A DNA stretch of 64,000 bases from Lachnospiraceae bacterium KGMB03038. GTDB lineage: Bacteria; Bacillota; Clostridia; Lachnospirales; Lachnospiraceae. The number at the start of each line of letters is the position of its first letter. Position 1 is the stretch's first letter. Shown in pieces: positions 27,953-37,479 of the stretch. Made by a program: the position numbers and the translations under genes. The notes under the pieces were generated by a model. The model was given only the letters and a program-made list of their open reading frames with translations, had not been told where the DNA came from and ran no database searches. Location of the stretch: the NCBI GenBank assembly GCA_007361935.1, contig CP041667.1, forward strand, positions 372,001 through 436,000, in the 5' to 3' direction.

Positions 27953-29947
27953 GTGATAGACAGAATGGAAAATAGGAAATTAACGGATGATGATATTGTT
28001 AAGGAAATAATTAATTATGTTGATGAAACTTTATATAACTATGCCGTAATGATTGATGGCGAATGGGGATGTGGTAAGACATATTTCATTAAAGAGCGGC
28101 TTTGTGAAAAATTAAAAAATAATGAAAATGAACATTACAATTCGGATCAGGATTATCAACAGAGAAAAATTATATATATTTCTTTGTATGGGGTAAAATC
28201 TATAGAGGAAGTAACAAAGCAGTTGTTTATGGAAGTTCTTGTAGCAAAAGCAGGAAAAGGGCAAGGTATTATAAAAAAAGGAACTGAAGCAATCAGTTCA
28301 ATGCTCCCGATAATGTTTGATATTTTGAAAAATAAAGGCATAGAGCTTAATCTTGATAATATAACTGAAGCAACAGAAAAATTTGTTCCAATTAAAAATT
28401 GTATTTTGATTTTTGATGATTTAGAACGTTGTGATTGCCCGACAAATGAAATTTTAGGGTATATTAATTCATTTGTAGAACACGAGAATATGAAAGTTAT
28501 TATAGTTGCTAATCAAAAAGAAATAGGTAAAGGGATAAGTTTTGAAAATCAAGAGTTGAAATATCTGGTGGCGGCTCATGATAACATTATATTTGAGAAA
28601 GAACAAAAAAGTGATGTGATAAGTCAATATTCGAATTCGGAAAGGAAAAATGAAAATAAAAATTCTGTGGACATAGAGACTGTAAAAGATAGAGTACAGA
28701 AACTATTCGCAGAGGATAAGTTATATGATAAAGTAAAAGAAAAACTAATTGGAGTAACAATCTATTATCAGCCAGATTTGCAGACCGTTTTTAAAGAACT
28801 TATTAGTTCAGCAAAGTTAGATGATAGTCTAAAAAAATACTTATATGATGATATAGCCTTTTTTGAAGAATATATGATAAATGAAGCGCATTCTAATATA
28901 AGAACGTTTCAGTTTTTTTTATCGAAAATAAATCAGTTATATAAAAAAATTGTACAACTAGAAGATGAAGGACGAGAGGCTTTCTTAAAATATATAATTA
29001 AATATTCGTTTAAAATAAGTGTTTCCTTCAAAAACGGAGATTATAAATACGAATGGAAAGGCACAGAAGAATATGCTTTTAAAAGTATAGGCAGTATTGA
29101 CATTTTCGGAAATCAATTATCGTTTCGGTTTGTAGACGATTTTATTACTAGGAGTATATTAGAAGATAAATGTATAAAAGATATGTTTGAGTTATTTGCA
29201 AATGAATATCTTAGAAGTAGAAGTCCAGAAAAAGAAGCGTTTGCGGAATTGGATTTCAATTGGTATACGCTAACAGATTTAGTGATTGAGGAAAAAATCG
29301 ACATTATTTTAAAAGGCCTAAAAAATGGTGTATATGATGTTAAGGATTATCCTCGGATCATTAATCGTTTCCTTGAATTGCAAGAGCATGGTTTCCCAGA
29401 GGAAAATACAGTAAAAATGGTTGAGAATATGAAAATCAGTTTTTCTCAGTTATCTTATCATGTAAATCTTGATAATGGTTATGGATTAATGTATGAAGGA
29501 GAAAGAAGAAATAAATATCAAAAGATAGTAATAGAATTACAGAAAGATATTGATCAGAAGTTTCAGAATAATTACTCAAATATGTTAGATTCATATTTAA
29601 CAATGCAGGAGGGGTGGGGAGAAAAAATGGATACATACGTTTACCATAATAAAAATGAAATTTGTTCATCAGGAGGGTTCCTCAGAGAATTAGACTTTGA
29701 AAAGTTATGCAAACGAATCAAAGACGGTACATCAAAAGATTTGAACGCATTTAGAAGTTGCATTATAAGTTTGTATATAAGAAGTAATTGGGGGAAAGTC
29801 TTAGAGGAAGAAAGCATGATGTTATCGAAATTGAGAGAATATGTAGAAAATATAAATACGGAAGGATTTGATCGTATCAAGAAAATGCAAATCGAATTTT
29901 TGATTGAAAATTTAAAAGATGGAGAGAAAATATATTCTGTAAAATAG
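27953..29947 (+). CDS. KAP-family P-loop NTPase, probable ICE cargo
   Basis: A 664-residue protein with an N-terminal NTPase domain: Walker A GEWGCGKTYF (about residues 37-46) and Walker B ILIFDDLERC (about 151-160), the arrangement of KAP NTPases. No membrane helices are evident in the KAP insert, and the C-terminal about 400 residues match nothing I know. The GTG start at 27953 has AAGGGGGA before it; an ATG four codons on is possible. The gene is much richer in A and T than its neighbours and uses AT-rich codons, a sign of separate transfer. It stands alone between the 25-bp palindrome and a terminator. Several KAP proteins act in phage exclusion, so defence is plausible but not shown. Confidence 0.75.
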   Translation: MIDRMENRKLTDDDIVKEIINYVDETLYNYAVMIDGEWGCGKTYFIKERLCEKLKNNENEHYNSDQDYQQRKIIYISLYGVKSIEEVTKQLFMEVLVAKAGKGQGIIKKGTEAISSMLPIMFDILKNKGIELNLDNITEATEKFVPIKNCILIFDDLERCDCPTNEILGYINSFVEHENMKVIIVANQKEIGKGISFENQELKYLVAAHDNIIFEKEQKSDVISQYSNSERKNENKNSVDIETVKDRVQKLFAEDKLYDKVKEKLIGVTIYYQPDLQTVFKELISSAKLDDSLKKYLYDDIAFFEEYMINEAHSNIRTFQFFLSKINQLYKKIVQLEDEGREAFLKYIIKYSFKISVSFKNGDYKYEWKGTEEYAFKSIGSIDIFGNQLSFRFVDDFITRSILEDKCIKDMFELFANEYLRSRSPEKEAFAELDFNWYTLTDLVIEEKIDIILKGLKNGVYDVKDYPRIINRFLELQEHGFPEENTVKMVENMKISFSQLSYHVNLDNGYGLMYEGERRNKYQKIVIELQKDIDQKFQNNYSNMLDSYLTMQEGWGEKMDTYVYHNKNEICSSGGFLRELDFEKLCKRIKDGTSKDLNAFRSCIISLYIRSNWGKVLEEESMMLSKLREYVENINTEGFDRIKKMQIEFLIENLKDGEKIYSVK

Positions 29948-29986
29948 TGTTAAATCCCTTAATTTGATATAATGGATTATGTTATA

Positions 29987-30016
29987 GGCTCATGCGATTC
30001 TGCATGGGTCTTTTTT
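29987..30016 (+). terminator. Terminator after the KAP NTPase gene
   Basis: GGCTCATGC pairs with GCATGGGTC (two G-U pairs) around GATTCT, followed by six T. Confidence 0.85.
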
Positions 30017-30280
30017 ATGATTTATTTCTAAGATTTTAAAATGAATACCTATATTTTCCCCTCTAAAATCTGCCATTAGTGAGAGGGCAGAGTTCTAAGA
30101 AACATTCTTACATTTCCCCTTTCGCTGAACCTTGAAAACTTCATTGCCTGTCCAGACGGATACCCAGCGGATGAGTATGCCTTCTTTTGCGTACCCTGCC
30201 GGAGAGAACGCTGCGGAAAGTGAGCCGGAGCAGGAACGGGTCTGGAAAGAGAACAGGCATAACGCTCAAAAAAGTTTTCA

Positions 30281-30361
30281 GCCTGCAGACGCAGGCAGGA
30301 TAACAGCAGATACCATGCGGGGAAGTCTTTTTGGGCTTCTCCGTATTCATGTGCTGTTATC
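30281..30361 (+). promoter_or_regulatory. Structured leader ahead of the adhesin gene
   Basis: The 439 bases at 30017-30455 hold no supported gene. Two hairpins stand out: GCCTGC/GCAGGC (30281-30296, loop AGAC), and a long one closed by the perfect 10-bp pair GATAACAGCA (30299-30308) with TGCTGTTATC (30352-30361), enclosing a second stem CGGGGAAGTC/GGCTTCTCCG (30318-30343) with G-U pairs. A smaller TAAGAA/TTCTTA lies at 30096-30110. No named riboswitch class is recognised. It could be an RNA regulator of the adhesin or a DNA structure used in replication. Confidence 0.5.
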
Positions 30362-30455
30362 AGCGCAAATCCGGGAAAGGAGGGGAAGGTGCTATGAAAC
30401 GATAAAAGATACAGGAACTTATTGATACAGAAATGAAGAAAGAGAGGTTTAGTCG

Positions 30456-33400
30456 ATGAAAGGGAAAGGAAAACGACTGCTTTCCGGGTTACTCTCATTG
30501 TTGACGATCCTGACTTCTGTGATCCAGCCTGTGGTTACTTATGCCGCAGAGCCGGAGCCGGCAGGCTATGAAGCACAGTATCCGGCGCTGGAGACCGTGC
30601 GGGAGCTTCTGGATGCGGAAGAAGTGGTGACTGCAGAAGATTATGAAGTGGAAGCAGGGAGCAGTTTTGATGTGAAATCGGATTTTTCCGGTCTGGAGAT
30701 CCATGATGAAAAAGTCCGGGTGACATTCCATGAAGCAAAGAACGAAGCCGGGCAGGATTTTGACGGGAACCATGCGGACACTTACAGGGTAGTGTACTTT
30801 GTGGAGCCATTAAGCGGCCATCCGTCTTATCATGTCTGCAGGAATATTATCGTGAAAGAGCCGGTGACAGAGAAACAGTCGGAGAGCCATTCTGACGGCG
30901 GAGGAACCGGTGAGGAAAGTACGGAAAGCGAGGATGAAGATTCAGAACCACAGCCGCAGACAGAAACAGAGGCAGCTACGGAAACTGACACAGAGACAGT
31001 GACAGAACTGCCGGAGGAGACAGAGATGCTGTCAGAGGAGGATCTGGATGCGGCGTTAGAAGAAACAGAAGGACAAAAGACCGTGGATGAGGAAAGCGGC
31101 CTGACGCTTGGGGAAGTGCTTCTGCAGGCGGAGGAGCAGGGCATTGACGTTCAGGGATTGGAGAGCGGTGAGAGTATTAGCTTCACGGCGCAGGCGCCTG
31201 CGGCACGGGCAGCCAGAGCGTCACAGTCCGTTACCATTACCCAGGGCAGCTATTACTATTATGCGGATTACGGTCTTGGCTCTTATGTGACCGCACCGTT
31301 TACCGTGTCTTTTGGAAATGTGACGGCTACTGCGTATTGTATCCAGCCCTCAAAACCTGGGCCAGGTAGCGGAACTTACCAGATCACCAAACTGGAAGGA
31401 AACCGGGAACTGGCAAAAGTATGTTATTACGGAACAGAGGCGTCCGGATCAGCATATTTCTTTGCAAACTACCATACGGATTTTTCTGCGGGGAAACGGT
31501 TTATCGTGGCACACCTTGCCGCTTCCTACGCCAATGGGAGCAGTGATGCGTTCTATGGTACAAACAGTACCGGGGAAGCTCTGGCAAAGGAACTTTATAA
31601 TTATGCAGTCGGTCAGCCGGATATTCCGGATGTGGAAATGTCTTTTTCCAATGCCAATGTAACTGCCTATGTGGATGGGGAGCAGCAGCGGACAGAAGAG
31701 ATCACATTCCATGCGGCAAGCCAGCAGACGATCACCCTGGATCTGCCGGATGGAGTAAGGCTCCATAACGTCAGCACAGGAAGGGTGAGCGCTGCCGGAG
31801 CAGCCGTGACCATTTCCGGCGGAACACGGTTTTACCTGACCGCCCCGCTGACACAGACGAAGGATGTGTCCGGTTCCTGGTCAGCAAAGATGCAGGGAAG
31901 CATTACAAAAGATTATTCTGCCTATAAGATCACCACGGGAAGCGATAACCAGGATCTTGCCCTTGTATTTGGCGAGGGCGTGGAAGATGAAAAGTATGTG
32001 AGCTTTTCTGTAAAGTGGCTGGAGCTTGCGAAGGTGGAAGTTATTAAGGTGGACTCCGACCACTCGGACGCAAAGCTGGCCGGAGCGGTGTTTGGCATTT
32101 ATAGTGATAAGGACTGCACAAAGCTGATCACGCAGATGCCGGCAACGGATAAAAACGGTTCCTCTGTGGCGGAGATCATCAAAACTCAGGATACCGTGTA
32201 CTTAAAAGAGATCACGGCTCCTACCGGATACCGCCTGAATACTTCTTCGTATAACGTGAACTTGGTGGCAAACCAGACCACTTCTGTTACAGTTCCGGAT
32301 CAGGAGCAGCTTGGTGAGCTGACCGTTTACAAGGAAGGACAGGTTTTGGTTGGAGCAGATGTGACGGAAGATGGTGTGACTTTCCGTTATGAGAACCGCA
32401 GGCAGGAAGGAGCTGTCTATAATGTCTATGCGGGAGCGGATATTGTAACGGCTTATGGTGCTAAAGTTTACAGTAAAGGCGATCTGGTAAAAGCAAACCT
32501 GACGATGGATTCTAACGGGGCTACAGTTTTGAAAAATCTCCATCTTGGAACTTACACGATCAAAGAAGTGCAGGCTCCGGAGAATTTTTATAACGCCGGG
32601 GAGGAAAAGACCGTCACGCTGTCCTATGCCGGACAGAACGTGGAGACGGTATTCAGCGAGAGTACCTTTGTCAATGACCGGCAGAAAGCGGAAGTTTCCG
32701 TGCTGAAAAAGGACAAGGACACCTTAAATCCCCTGGATGGCGGCGTGTTTGGACTGTATGCAGGAAGCGATATTAAAAATGCAGATGGAAGTGTTGTGGT
32801 ATCTAAGGGAACGCTGATTGAGAAAGCGGTGACTGGAGAGGATGGAAAAGCCGTATTTACGGCAGACCTGCCGATAGGATTTTCTTATGATGTGAAAGAA
32901 ATCCAGGCTCCGGATGGTTATGTGAGAAATCAGGCGGATGTATATTCCTTTACGTTCTCTTATACCAATGACAGCGAAGCGAAAGTGATATTTACCCATA
33001 CCTTTGTCAATGAGCGTGTAAACGCCACGATCCAATTACAGAAGAAAGACGCAGAGACGAACCAGGCAGCTCCACAGGGAGACGCCACACTGGAAAATGC
33101 GGTGTATGGCCTGTATGCCCGTGAGGATATTGTCCATCCGGACGGAGCAACTGGCGTGATCTATAAAGCTGGAGAGCGGGTGGCAACGCTGACCACAGAT
33201 GCGAACGGGGAAGCGTCTGTAGAGAACCTTTATCTTGGGGAGTATTTTGTAAAAGAGATCACACCTCCTGCCGGGTATCTGGCAGATGAACAGGAACATG
33301 ACCTGGTGTGCAGCTATGAAGGAGATCTGACAGCTACCGTGAAACGGGAGTGCGTATCACTGGAACAGGTAAAGAAGCAGCCCTTTGAGATCATCAAAGC

Positions 33401-36400
33401 GGCCAATAACGGGGAGACGGATGCTGACCTGCTTTCCGGCGCCGGATTTACGGCCTATCTTCTTTCAGACCTGACGGTAAAAGAAGATGGCAGCTATGAT
33501 TTTGATTCCGCAGAGCCGGTGGTGATCGGGGAGAACGGAGCGACAGAGATGTTTACGGACGAGAAAGGACATGCCTGCAGCATTGCCCTTCCTTATGGTA
33601 CATACCTTGTCCGTGAAACTACCACGCCCCACAATTATAAGCCGGTGGATGATTTTATCGTGCGGATCACGGAGCATAGTCCGAACACGCCCCAGGTATG
33701 GCGGGTGCTTCTGGACGAAGAATTTGAAGCGAAGCTGAAGATCATCAAGCAGGATGACGAGACGAAAAAGCCGGTACTGCAGGAAGGCACGGAGTTCCGT
33801 ATCTATGATATGGACAGAGGGGAATATGTAAAACAGGTGACGACTTATCCGACAACAGAGGTTCACATATCTTTCTTTACAGACGAGGAAGGGTACTTGA
33901 TTCTGCCAGAAAACCTGAAAATTGGTCACTACCGGATCGAGGAAGTCACGGCTCCAAACGGCTACACGCTGAATGAGAACTACTATGAGATCGCTGTGGA
34001 TTCCGATACCGCTTACCAGGTGGACAGTGTTTCCAGAGATGTGATCATTGAGGTGGTCTATGAGAATCATCCGGTCAAAGGAAAGTTAAAGATTGTAAAA
34101 CAGGGAGAAGTGCTGGACGATTTCAACAAGGACTTTGTTTATGAAACAGAGAACCTGGCAGGCGCAGTCTTTGAGGTTTCTGCAGCGGAGGATATTTATA
34201 CCGCTGATTTCCAGAAAGATGAAGAAGGAAACCGTATTTTAGAGTATGCCGCCGGCGAGCTGGTGGGAACAGTGACTACGGATGAAAACGGGGAAGCGTT
34301 CCTTTCTGATCTTCCTCTCGGCAGTTACAGGATAGAAGAAGTCACGGCTCCGGAAGGTTTTGTTTTGAATGAGGAACCGCAGATTGTTACCTTTACTTAT
34401 CAGGATCAGGATACGCCGGTGATCGAACAGGAAGCCGTCTTTACGAATGAACGCCAGAAGGTGGAAGTGTCTGTAGTGAAGAAAGACGCCGAGACACAGG
34501 CAGAAGTGGCAGGCGCTGTGTTTGGACTGTATGCGAAAGAGGATATCCTGGCACATGGAGAAATCATTGTGAAAGCAGACACGCTGATCGGAAAGGCATT
34601 GTCTGATGAAAACGGGAAAGCCGTATTCATGAATGACCTTCCTTTTGGACGCTACTATATCAAGGAGGAAGCGGCTCCGGACGGTTATGTTTCTTCCGAT
34701 GAAGTTATAGAAGTGACTGCAGAGTATCAGGGGCAGGATATTCCGGTAGTGGAACTGTCCTCTGAATATGAAAATGAGCCGACAAAGATTTCCGTGAAAA
34801 AGACGGATCTGACAACTGGCGTGGAACTGGAGGGCGCAAAGCTGACAGTTCTGGATATGGATGGAAATATTGTAGACAGTTGGACTTCCGTAAAAGGGGA
34901 GGAACATCTGATTGAGCGGCTGACAGTGGGCGAGATATACACGCTCCGGGAAGAGCTGGCTCCTTATGGATATCTGAAAGCAGAAGAAATCACCTTTACC
35001 GTGGAAGATACCGCAGAGATCCAGAAAGTGGAAATGAAAGACGATGTTCCGACAGGAACCTTGATCATCAATAAGAAAGGCGAGTTCCTGGAGGATGTGA
35101 CGCTTGCCGATACCATTGGAGGATGGATCAGCCACCTCTTTGAGTATATTACCGGCGCTCTGAAAGATGTAACTTTCGAGGTATACGCCCTGGAGGACAT
35201 CAAGGCGGCGGACGGCGAGAGTGAGGACTATTACAAAAAGGACGAGCTGATCGCTACGATTACCACAGATGAGGCAGGGATTGCGAAGCTGTCTGACCTT
35301 CCTCTTGGAAAATACTATGTGAAGGAAAAGGAGACTGCGGAAGGGTATGTGCTTGACGGAGAAATCCGGGAGATCGACCTGACCTATGTGGATCAGGATA
35401 CTGCAGAAGTTACCTGGTCTGGAGACTGGCAGAATAACCGCCAGAAAGTGGAAGTCTCTGTATTGAAGAAAGAGAAGGATTCAGACCGGGTACTGGAGGG
35501 CGCTGTATTTGCTCTTTCTGCAAAAGAGGACATTACCAATAAAGATGGAGATGTGGTTCTGGAAGCGGGAACAGTGATCGAGGAAAAAGCAACCGGCGAG
35601 GATGGAAAGCTGACCTTTGAGGCGGATCTGCCCATTGGATTTTCCTATACCGTGAAAGAGACTTCACCGGCTCCGGGATTTGCCACCACAGATGAGGTGC
35701 AGGAGTTTACCTTTACAGCGGAATCTTCCGAAAAAGCGACAGCTTCCTATGAATTTACCTTTGAGGACGAACCGACAGTCTTTGAATTTACGAAAACATC
35801 TCTGACTACCGGGAAAGAAATCGAGGGAGCAAAGCTGACGGTAACGGATGAAAACGGCGAAGTAGTAGATGAATGGGTGTCTGGCAAAGAACCACATATC
35901 ATAAAAGAGCTGGTGGTCGGCCAGACTTACACAATGACGGAGCTTCTTCCGGCTCCAGGGTATGTGACAGCGGAGAGCATAGAGTTTACCGTGGAGGATA
36001 CCGCCGAAGTCCAGAAAATCGAGATGAAGGACGATGTGACAAAGGTGGAAATCTCTAAGACAGATATTGCCGGAGAGGAACTGCCGGGAGCGAAGCTGAC
36101 CATCCTGGACGAGAATGGAGAAGTCGTGGAGAGCTGGACTTCCACGGAGGAACCGCACTATATCGAGATGCTTCCGATTGGAAAGTACACACTCCATGAA
36201 GAATCCGCACCGGAAGGATATCTGGTCGCAGAGGATGTAGCGTTTGAGGTAAAAGATACCGGCGAGATCCAGAAAGTTGTAATGACGGATGAAGCAGAGC
36301 CGGAAGAAATACCGGAGACGCCGGAGACGCCGACAACCACGGTGGACGCACCAAAAACCGGGGATAACACGCCGGTTGCGGCGCTTATGATCTCCTGCGG

Positions 36401-36467
36401 TCTGGGGCTTGCGGGGGCTATTGCCGCCGCTGTCTGGATGAAAGCAAGAAAAAAGAAACAGGATTGA
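30456..36467 (+). CDS. Large cell-wall-anchored adhesin with thioester domain and about 13 CnaB/SpaA repeats
   Basis: A 2003-residue surface protein. A signal peptide (about residues 1-31, ending VVTYAA) leads to an acidic Glu/Thr-rich stretch (about 140-215). A thioester-type domain follows, with TAYCIQPSKPG near residue 293, whose Cys would form the internal bond used for covalent host binding. Then about 13 CnaB/SpaA-type beta domains follow, each ending in an E-box such as YLKEITAPTGY, YTIKEVQAPENF or YRIEEVTAPNGY. The C-terminus has APKTGDNTP, a variant LPxTG sorting signal, then a membrane helix and KARKKKQD. No sortase lies in the window, so a host or distal enzyme must attach it. It may help donor and recipient cells or host surfaces stick together. 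Confidence 0.9.
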   Translation: MKGKGKRLLSGLLSLLTILTSVIQPVVTYAAEPEPAGYEAQYPALETVRELLDAEEVVTAEDYEVEAGSSFDVKSDFSGLEIHDEKVRVTFHEAKNEAGQDFDGNHADTYRVVYFVEPLSGHPSYHVCRNIIVKEPVTEKQSESHSDGGGTGEESTESEDEDSEPQPQTETEAATETDTETVTELPEETEMLSEEDLDAALEETEGQKTVDEESGLTLGEVLLQAEEQGIDVQGLESGESISFTAQAPAARAARASQSVTITQGSYYYYADYGLGSYVTAPFTVSFGNVTATAYCIQPSKPGPGSGTYQITKLEGNRELAKVCYYGTEASGSAYFFANYHTDFSAGKRFIVAHLAASYANGSSDAFYGTNSTGEALAKELYNYAVGQPDIPDVEMSFSNANVTAYVDGEQQRTEEITFHAASQQTITLDLPDGVRLHNVSTGRVSAAGAAVTISGGTRFYLTAPLTQTKDVSGSWSAKMQGSITKDYSAYKITTGSDNQDLALVFGEGVEDEKYVSFSVKWLELAKVEVIKVDSDHSDAKLAGAVFGIYSDKDCTKLITQMPATDKNGSSVAEIIKTQDTVYLKEITAPTGYRLNTSSYNVNLVANQTTSVTVPDQEQLGELTVYKEGQVLVGADVTEDGVTFRYENRRQEGAVYNVYAGADIVTAYGAKVYSKGDLVKANLTMDSNGATVLKNLHLGTYTIKEVQAPENFYNAGEEKTVTLSYAGQNVETVFSESTFVNDRQKAEVSVLKKDKDTLNPLDGGVFGLYAGSDIKNADGSVVVSKGTLIEKAVTGEDGKAVFTADLPIGFSYDVKEIQAPDGYVRNQADVYSFTFSYTNDSEAKVIFTHTFVNERVNATIQLQKKDAETNQAAPQGDATLENAVYGLYAREDIVHPDGATGVIYKAGERVATLTTDANGEASVENLYLGEYFVKEITPPAGYLADEQEHDLVCSYEGDLTATVKRECVSLEQVKKQPFEIIKAANNGETDADLLSGAGFTAYLLSDLTVKEDGSYDFDSAEPVVIGENGATEMFTDEKGHACSIALPYGTYLVRETTTPHNYKPVDDFIVRITEHSPNTPQVWRVLLDEEFEAKLKIIKQDDETKKPVLQEGTEFRIYDMDRGEYVKQVTTYPTTEVHISFFTDEEGYLILPENLKIGHYRIEEVTAPNGYTLNENYYEIAVDSDTAYQVDSVSRDVIIEVVYENHPVKGKLKIVKQGEVLDDFNKDFVYETENLAGAVFEVSAAEDIYTADFQKDEEGNRILEYAAGELVGTVTTDENGEAFLSDLPLGSYRIEEVTAPEGFVLNEEPQIVTFTYQDQDTPVIEQEAVFTNERQKVEVSVVKKDAETQAEVAGAVFGLYAKEDILAHGEIIVKADTLIGKALSDENGKAVFMNDLPFGRYYIKEEAAPDGYVSSDEVIEVTAEYQGQDIPVVELSSEYENEPTKISVKKTDLTTGVELEGAKLTVLDMDGNIVDSWTSVKGEEHLIERLTVGEIYTLREELAPYGYLKAEEITFTVEDTAEIQKVEMKDDVPTGTLIINKKGEFLEDVTLADTIGGWISHLFEYITGALKDVTFEVYALEDIKAADGESEDYYKKDELIATITTDEAGIAKLSDLPLGKYYVKEKETAEGYVLDGEIREIDLTYVDQDTAEVTWSGDWQNNRQKVEVSVLKKEKDSDRVLEGAVFALSAKEDITNKDGDVVLEAGTVIEEKATGEDGKLTFEADLPIGFSYTVKETSPAPGFATTDEVQEFTFTAESSEKATASYEFTFEDEPTVFEFTKTSLTTGKEIEGAKLTVTDENGEVVDEWVSGKEPHIIKELVVGQTYTMTELLPAPGYVTAESIEFTVEDTAEVQKIEMKDDVTKVEISKTDIAGEELPGAKLTILDENGEVVESWTSTEEPHYIEMLPIGKYTLHEESAPEGYLVAEDVAFEVKDTGEIQKVVMTDEAEPEEIPETPETPTTTVDAPKTGDNTPVAALMISCGLGLAGAIAAAVWMKARKKKQD

Positions 36468-36480
36468 TACGATAGGATTG

Positions 36481-36523
36481 GGCGTTTGTGGACAGCCGTG
36501 GGCTTTCCATGAGCGCCTTTTTT
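36481..36523 (+). terminator. Terminator after the adhesin gene
   Basis: GGCGTTTGTGGA pairs with TCCATGAGCGCC through several G-U pairs, with an inner AGCC/GGCT stem, followed by six T. Confidence 0.75.
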
Positions 36524-36548
36524 GGTTTTAAGAAAGAGGTGGAGAAAA

Positions 36549-36698
36549 ATGAAATGGTTGATTGCGGCAGGCGGAGTATTTGTGTTCCTGCTCTTATTTG
36601 GACTGTACTGCTGTATTGTCGTTGCGGCAAGGGAGGACAGGTTACTGGAAGAACTGGAGAGGAAAGGCAGACAGGATGCAGGCGGGGAAAACGGATAG
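36549..36698 (+). CDS. Small single-helix membrane protein (DUF3789-like)
   Basis: A 49-residue protein: one hydrophobic helix (about residues 3-26, with a CC pair) and a charged cytoplasmic tail. Similar tiny proteins (DUF3789, from memory) precede the Cys-rich and PcfB genes in related ICEs. GAGGTGGAG precedes the ATG. It overlaps the next gene by 23 bases. It is too short to give a function. Confidence 0.65.
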   Translation: MKWLIAAGGVFVFLLLFGLYCCIVVAAREDRLLEELERKGRQDAGGENG

Positions 36699-36942
36699 AG
36701 GGAAATATGCGTCGGATAAGCCCCAGGACTGTGCTTACTGTTACTTCTGGCATAGCAGGAAACGGAAATGTACAAAGAAACGCTGTTATTATCTTCTGCC
36801 GGAAGAACGGCAGGATAGCCCCGGCAGAGAAAATGGGATGCGTGGAGACTGTAAGGTCTGCCCTTATGGACGGCACTCTCCCTGTATTGGTTACTGCCTG
36901 CAGAAGATTCTTCAAGATCTGCGTCAGTGCCGTCAGAAGTGA
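36676..36942 (+). CDS. Cys-rich small ICE protein
   Basis: An 88-residue basic protein with clustered Cys: CAYCYFWHSRKRKC, then KRCYYL and CKVCPYGRHSPCIGYC. The spacing suggests one or two zinc or iron-sulphur sites. I have seen similar proteins in this place in Tn1549-like elements, without a function. The ATG at 36676 lies inside the upstream gene, with GAGGAAAGG before it; PcfB follows 18 bases later. Confidence 0.65.
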   Translation: MQAGKTDRGKYASDKPQDCAYCYFWHSRKRKCTKKRCYYLLPEERQDSPGRENGMRGDCKVCPYGRHSPCIGYCLQKILQDLRQCRQK

Positions 36943-36960
36943 GAAAGAAGGTGATCTGAT

Positions 36961-37479
36961 ATGCAGGATGAAGTCAACCAGAAGGTTGTGACACTCTGTA
37001 TCAATGGCGGGAAGATTTCTGCCCGGATACTGAAAAATGCGCTGGTAAAGCTCCTGCGGAAGATGGAGCAGATGAAGCGGGAACAGCGGCAGGCTGCCAG
37101 AACATCCAGACAGCAGAAAGAACCGGTGGAATACCACGGAAAACAAAGTATGGAAAAGTTGATGAAACAGAACTGTCAGCTTACCAATATCGAAGTGACG
37201 GACGGGAACATCAAATCCTTTGAAAAATATGCCCGGAAGTACAATATTGATTTCAGCCTGAAAAAAGATACTTCTGTATCGCCGCCACGGTATTATGTGT
37301 TTTTCAAGGCAAAGGATGTGGATATTATGACGGCTGCTTTTAAAGAATATACCGGGAAGCAGCTCTCAAAAGGGAAAAAGCCATCTCTAAAGAAAAAATT
37401 GTCCCTGGCAAAAGAGCGGACGGCAAAGCACCGGGAGCGGGAGAAAGACCGCCGGAAGGAGCGTGGGCCGGAGCATTGA
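36961..37479 (+). CDS. PcfB-family conjugation protein (DUF3801)
   Basis: A 172-residue protein with the PcfB-type core (VVTLCINGGKISARILKNAL ... CQLTNIEVTDGNIKSFEKYA, YYVFFKAKDVDIMTAAFKEY) and a very basic Lys/Arg-rich tail. PcfB works with the coupling protein and relaxase to deliver DNA to the transfer channel. Its stop overlaps the TTG start of the coupling-protein gene (TTGA), as expected for coupled translation. Confidence 0.85.
   Translation: MQDEVNQKVVTLCINGGKISARILKNALVKLLRKMEQMKREQRQAARTSRQQKEPVEYHGKQSMEKLMKQNCQLTNIEVTDGNIKSFEKYARKYNIDFSLKKDTSVSPPRYYVFFKAKDVDIMTAAFKEYTGKQLSKGKKPSLKKKLSLAKERTAKHREREKDRRKERGPEH

Noticed and set aside
30132..30425. 97-codon frame in the adhesin leader
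   Set aside because: It begins at a TTG without a ribosome binding site and overlaps strong hairpins; the product resembles nothing known.
34239..35135. 298-codon minus-strand frame in the adhesin gene
   Set aside because: Produced by the repeated CnaB codons; similar shadows recur at several repeats.
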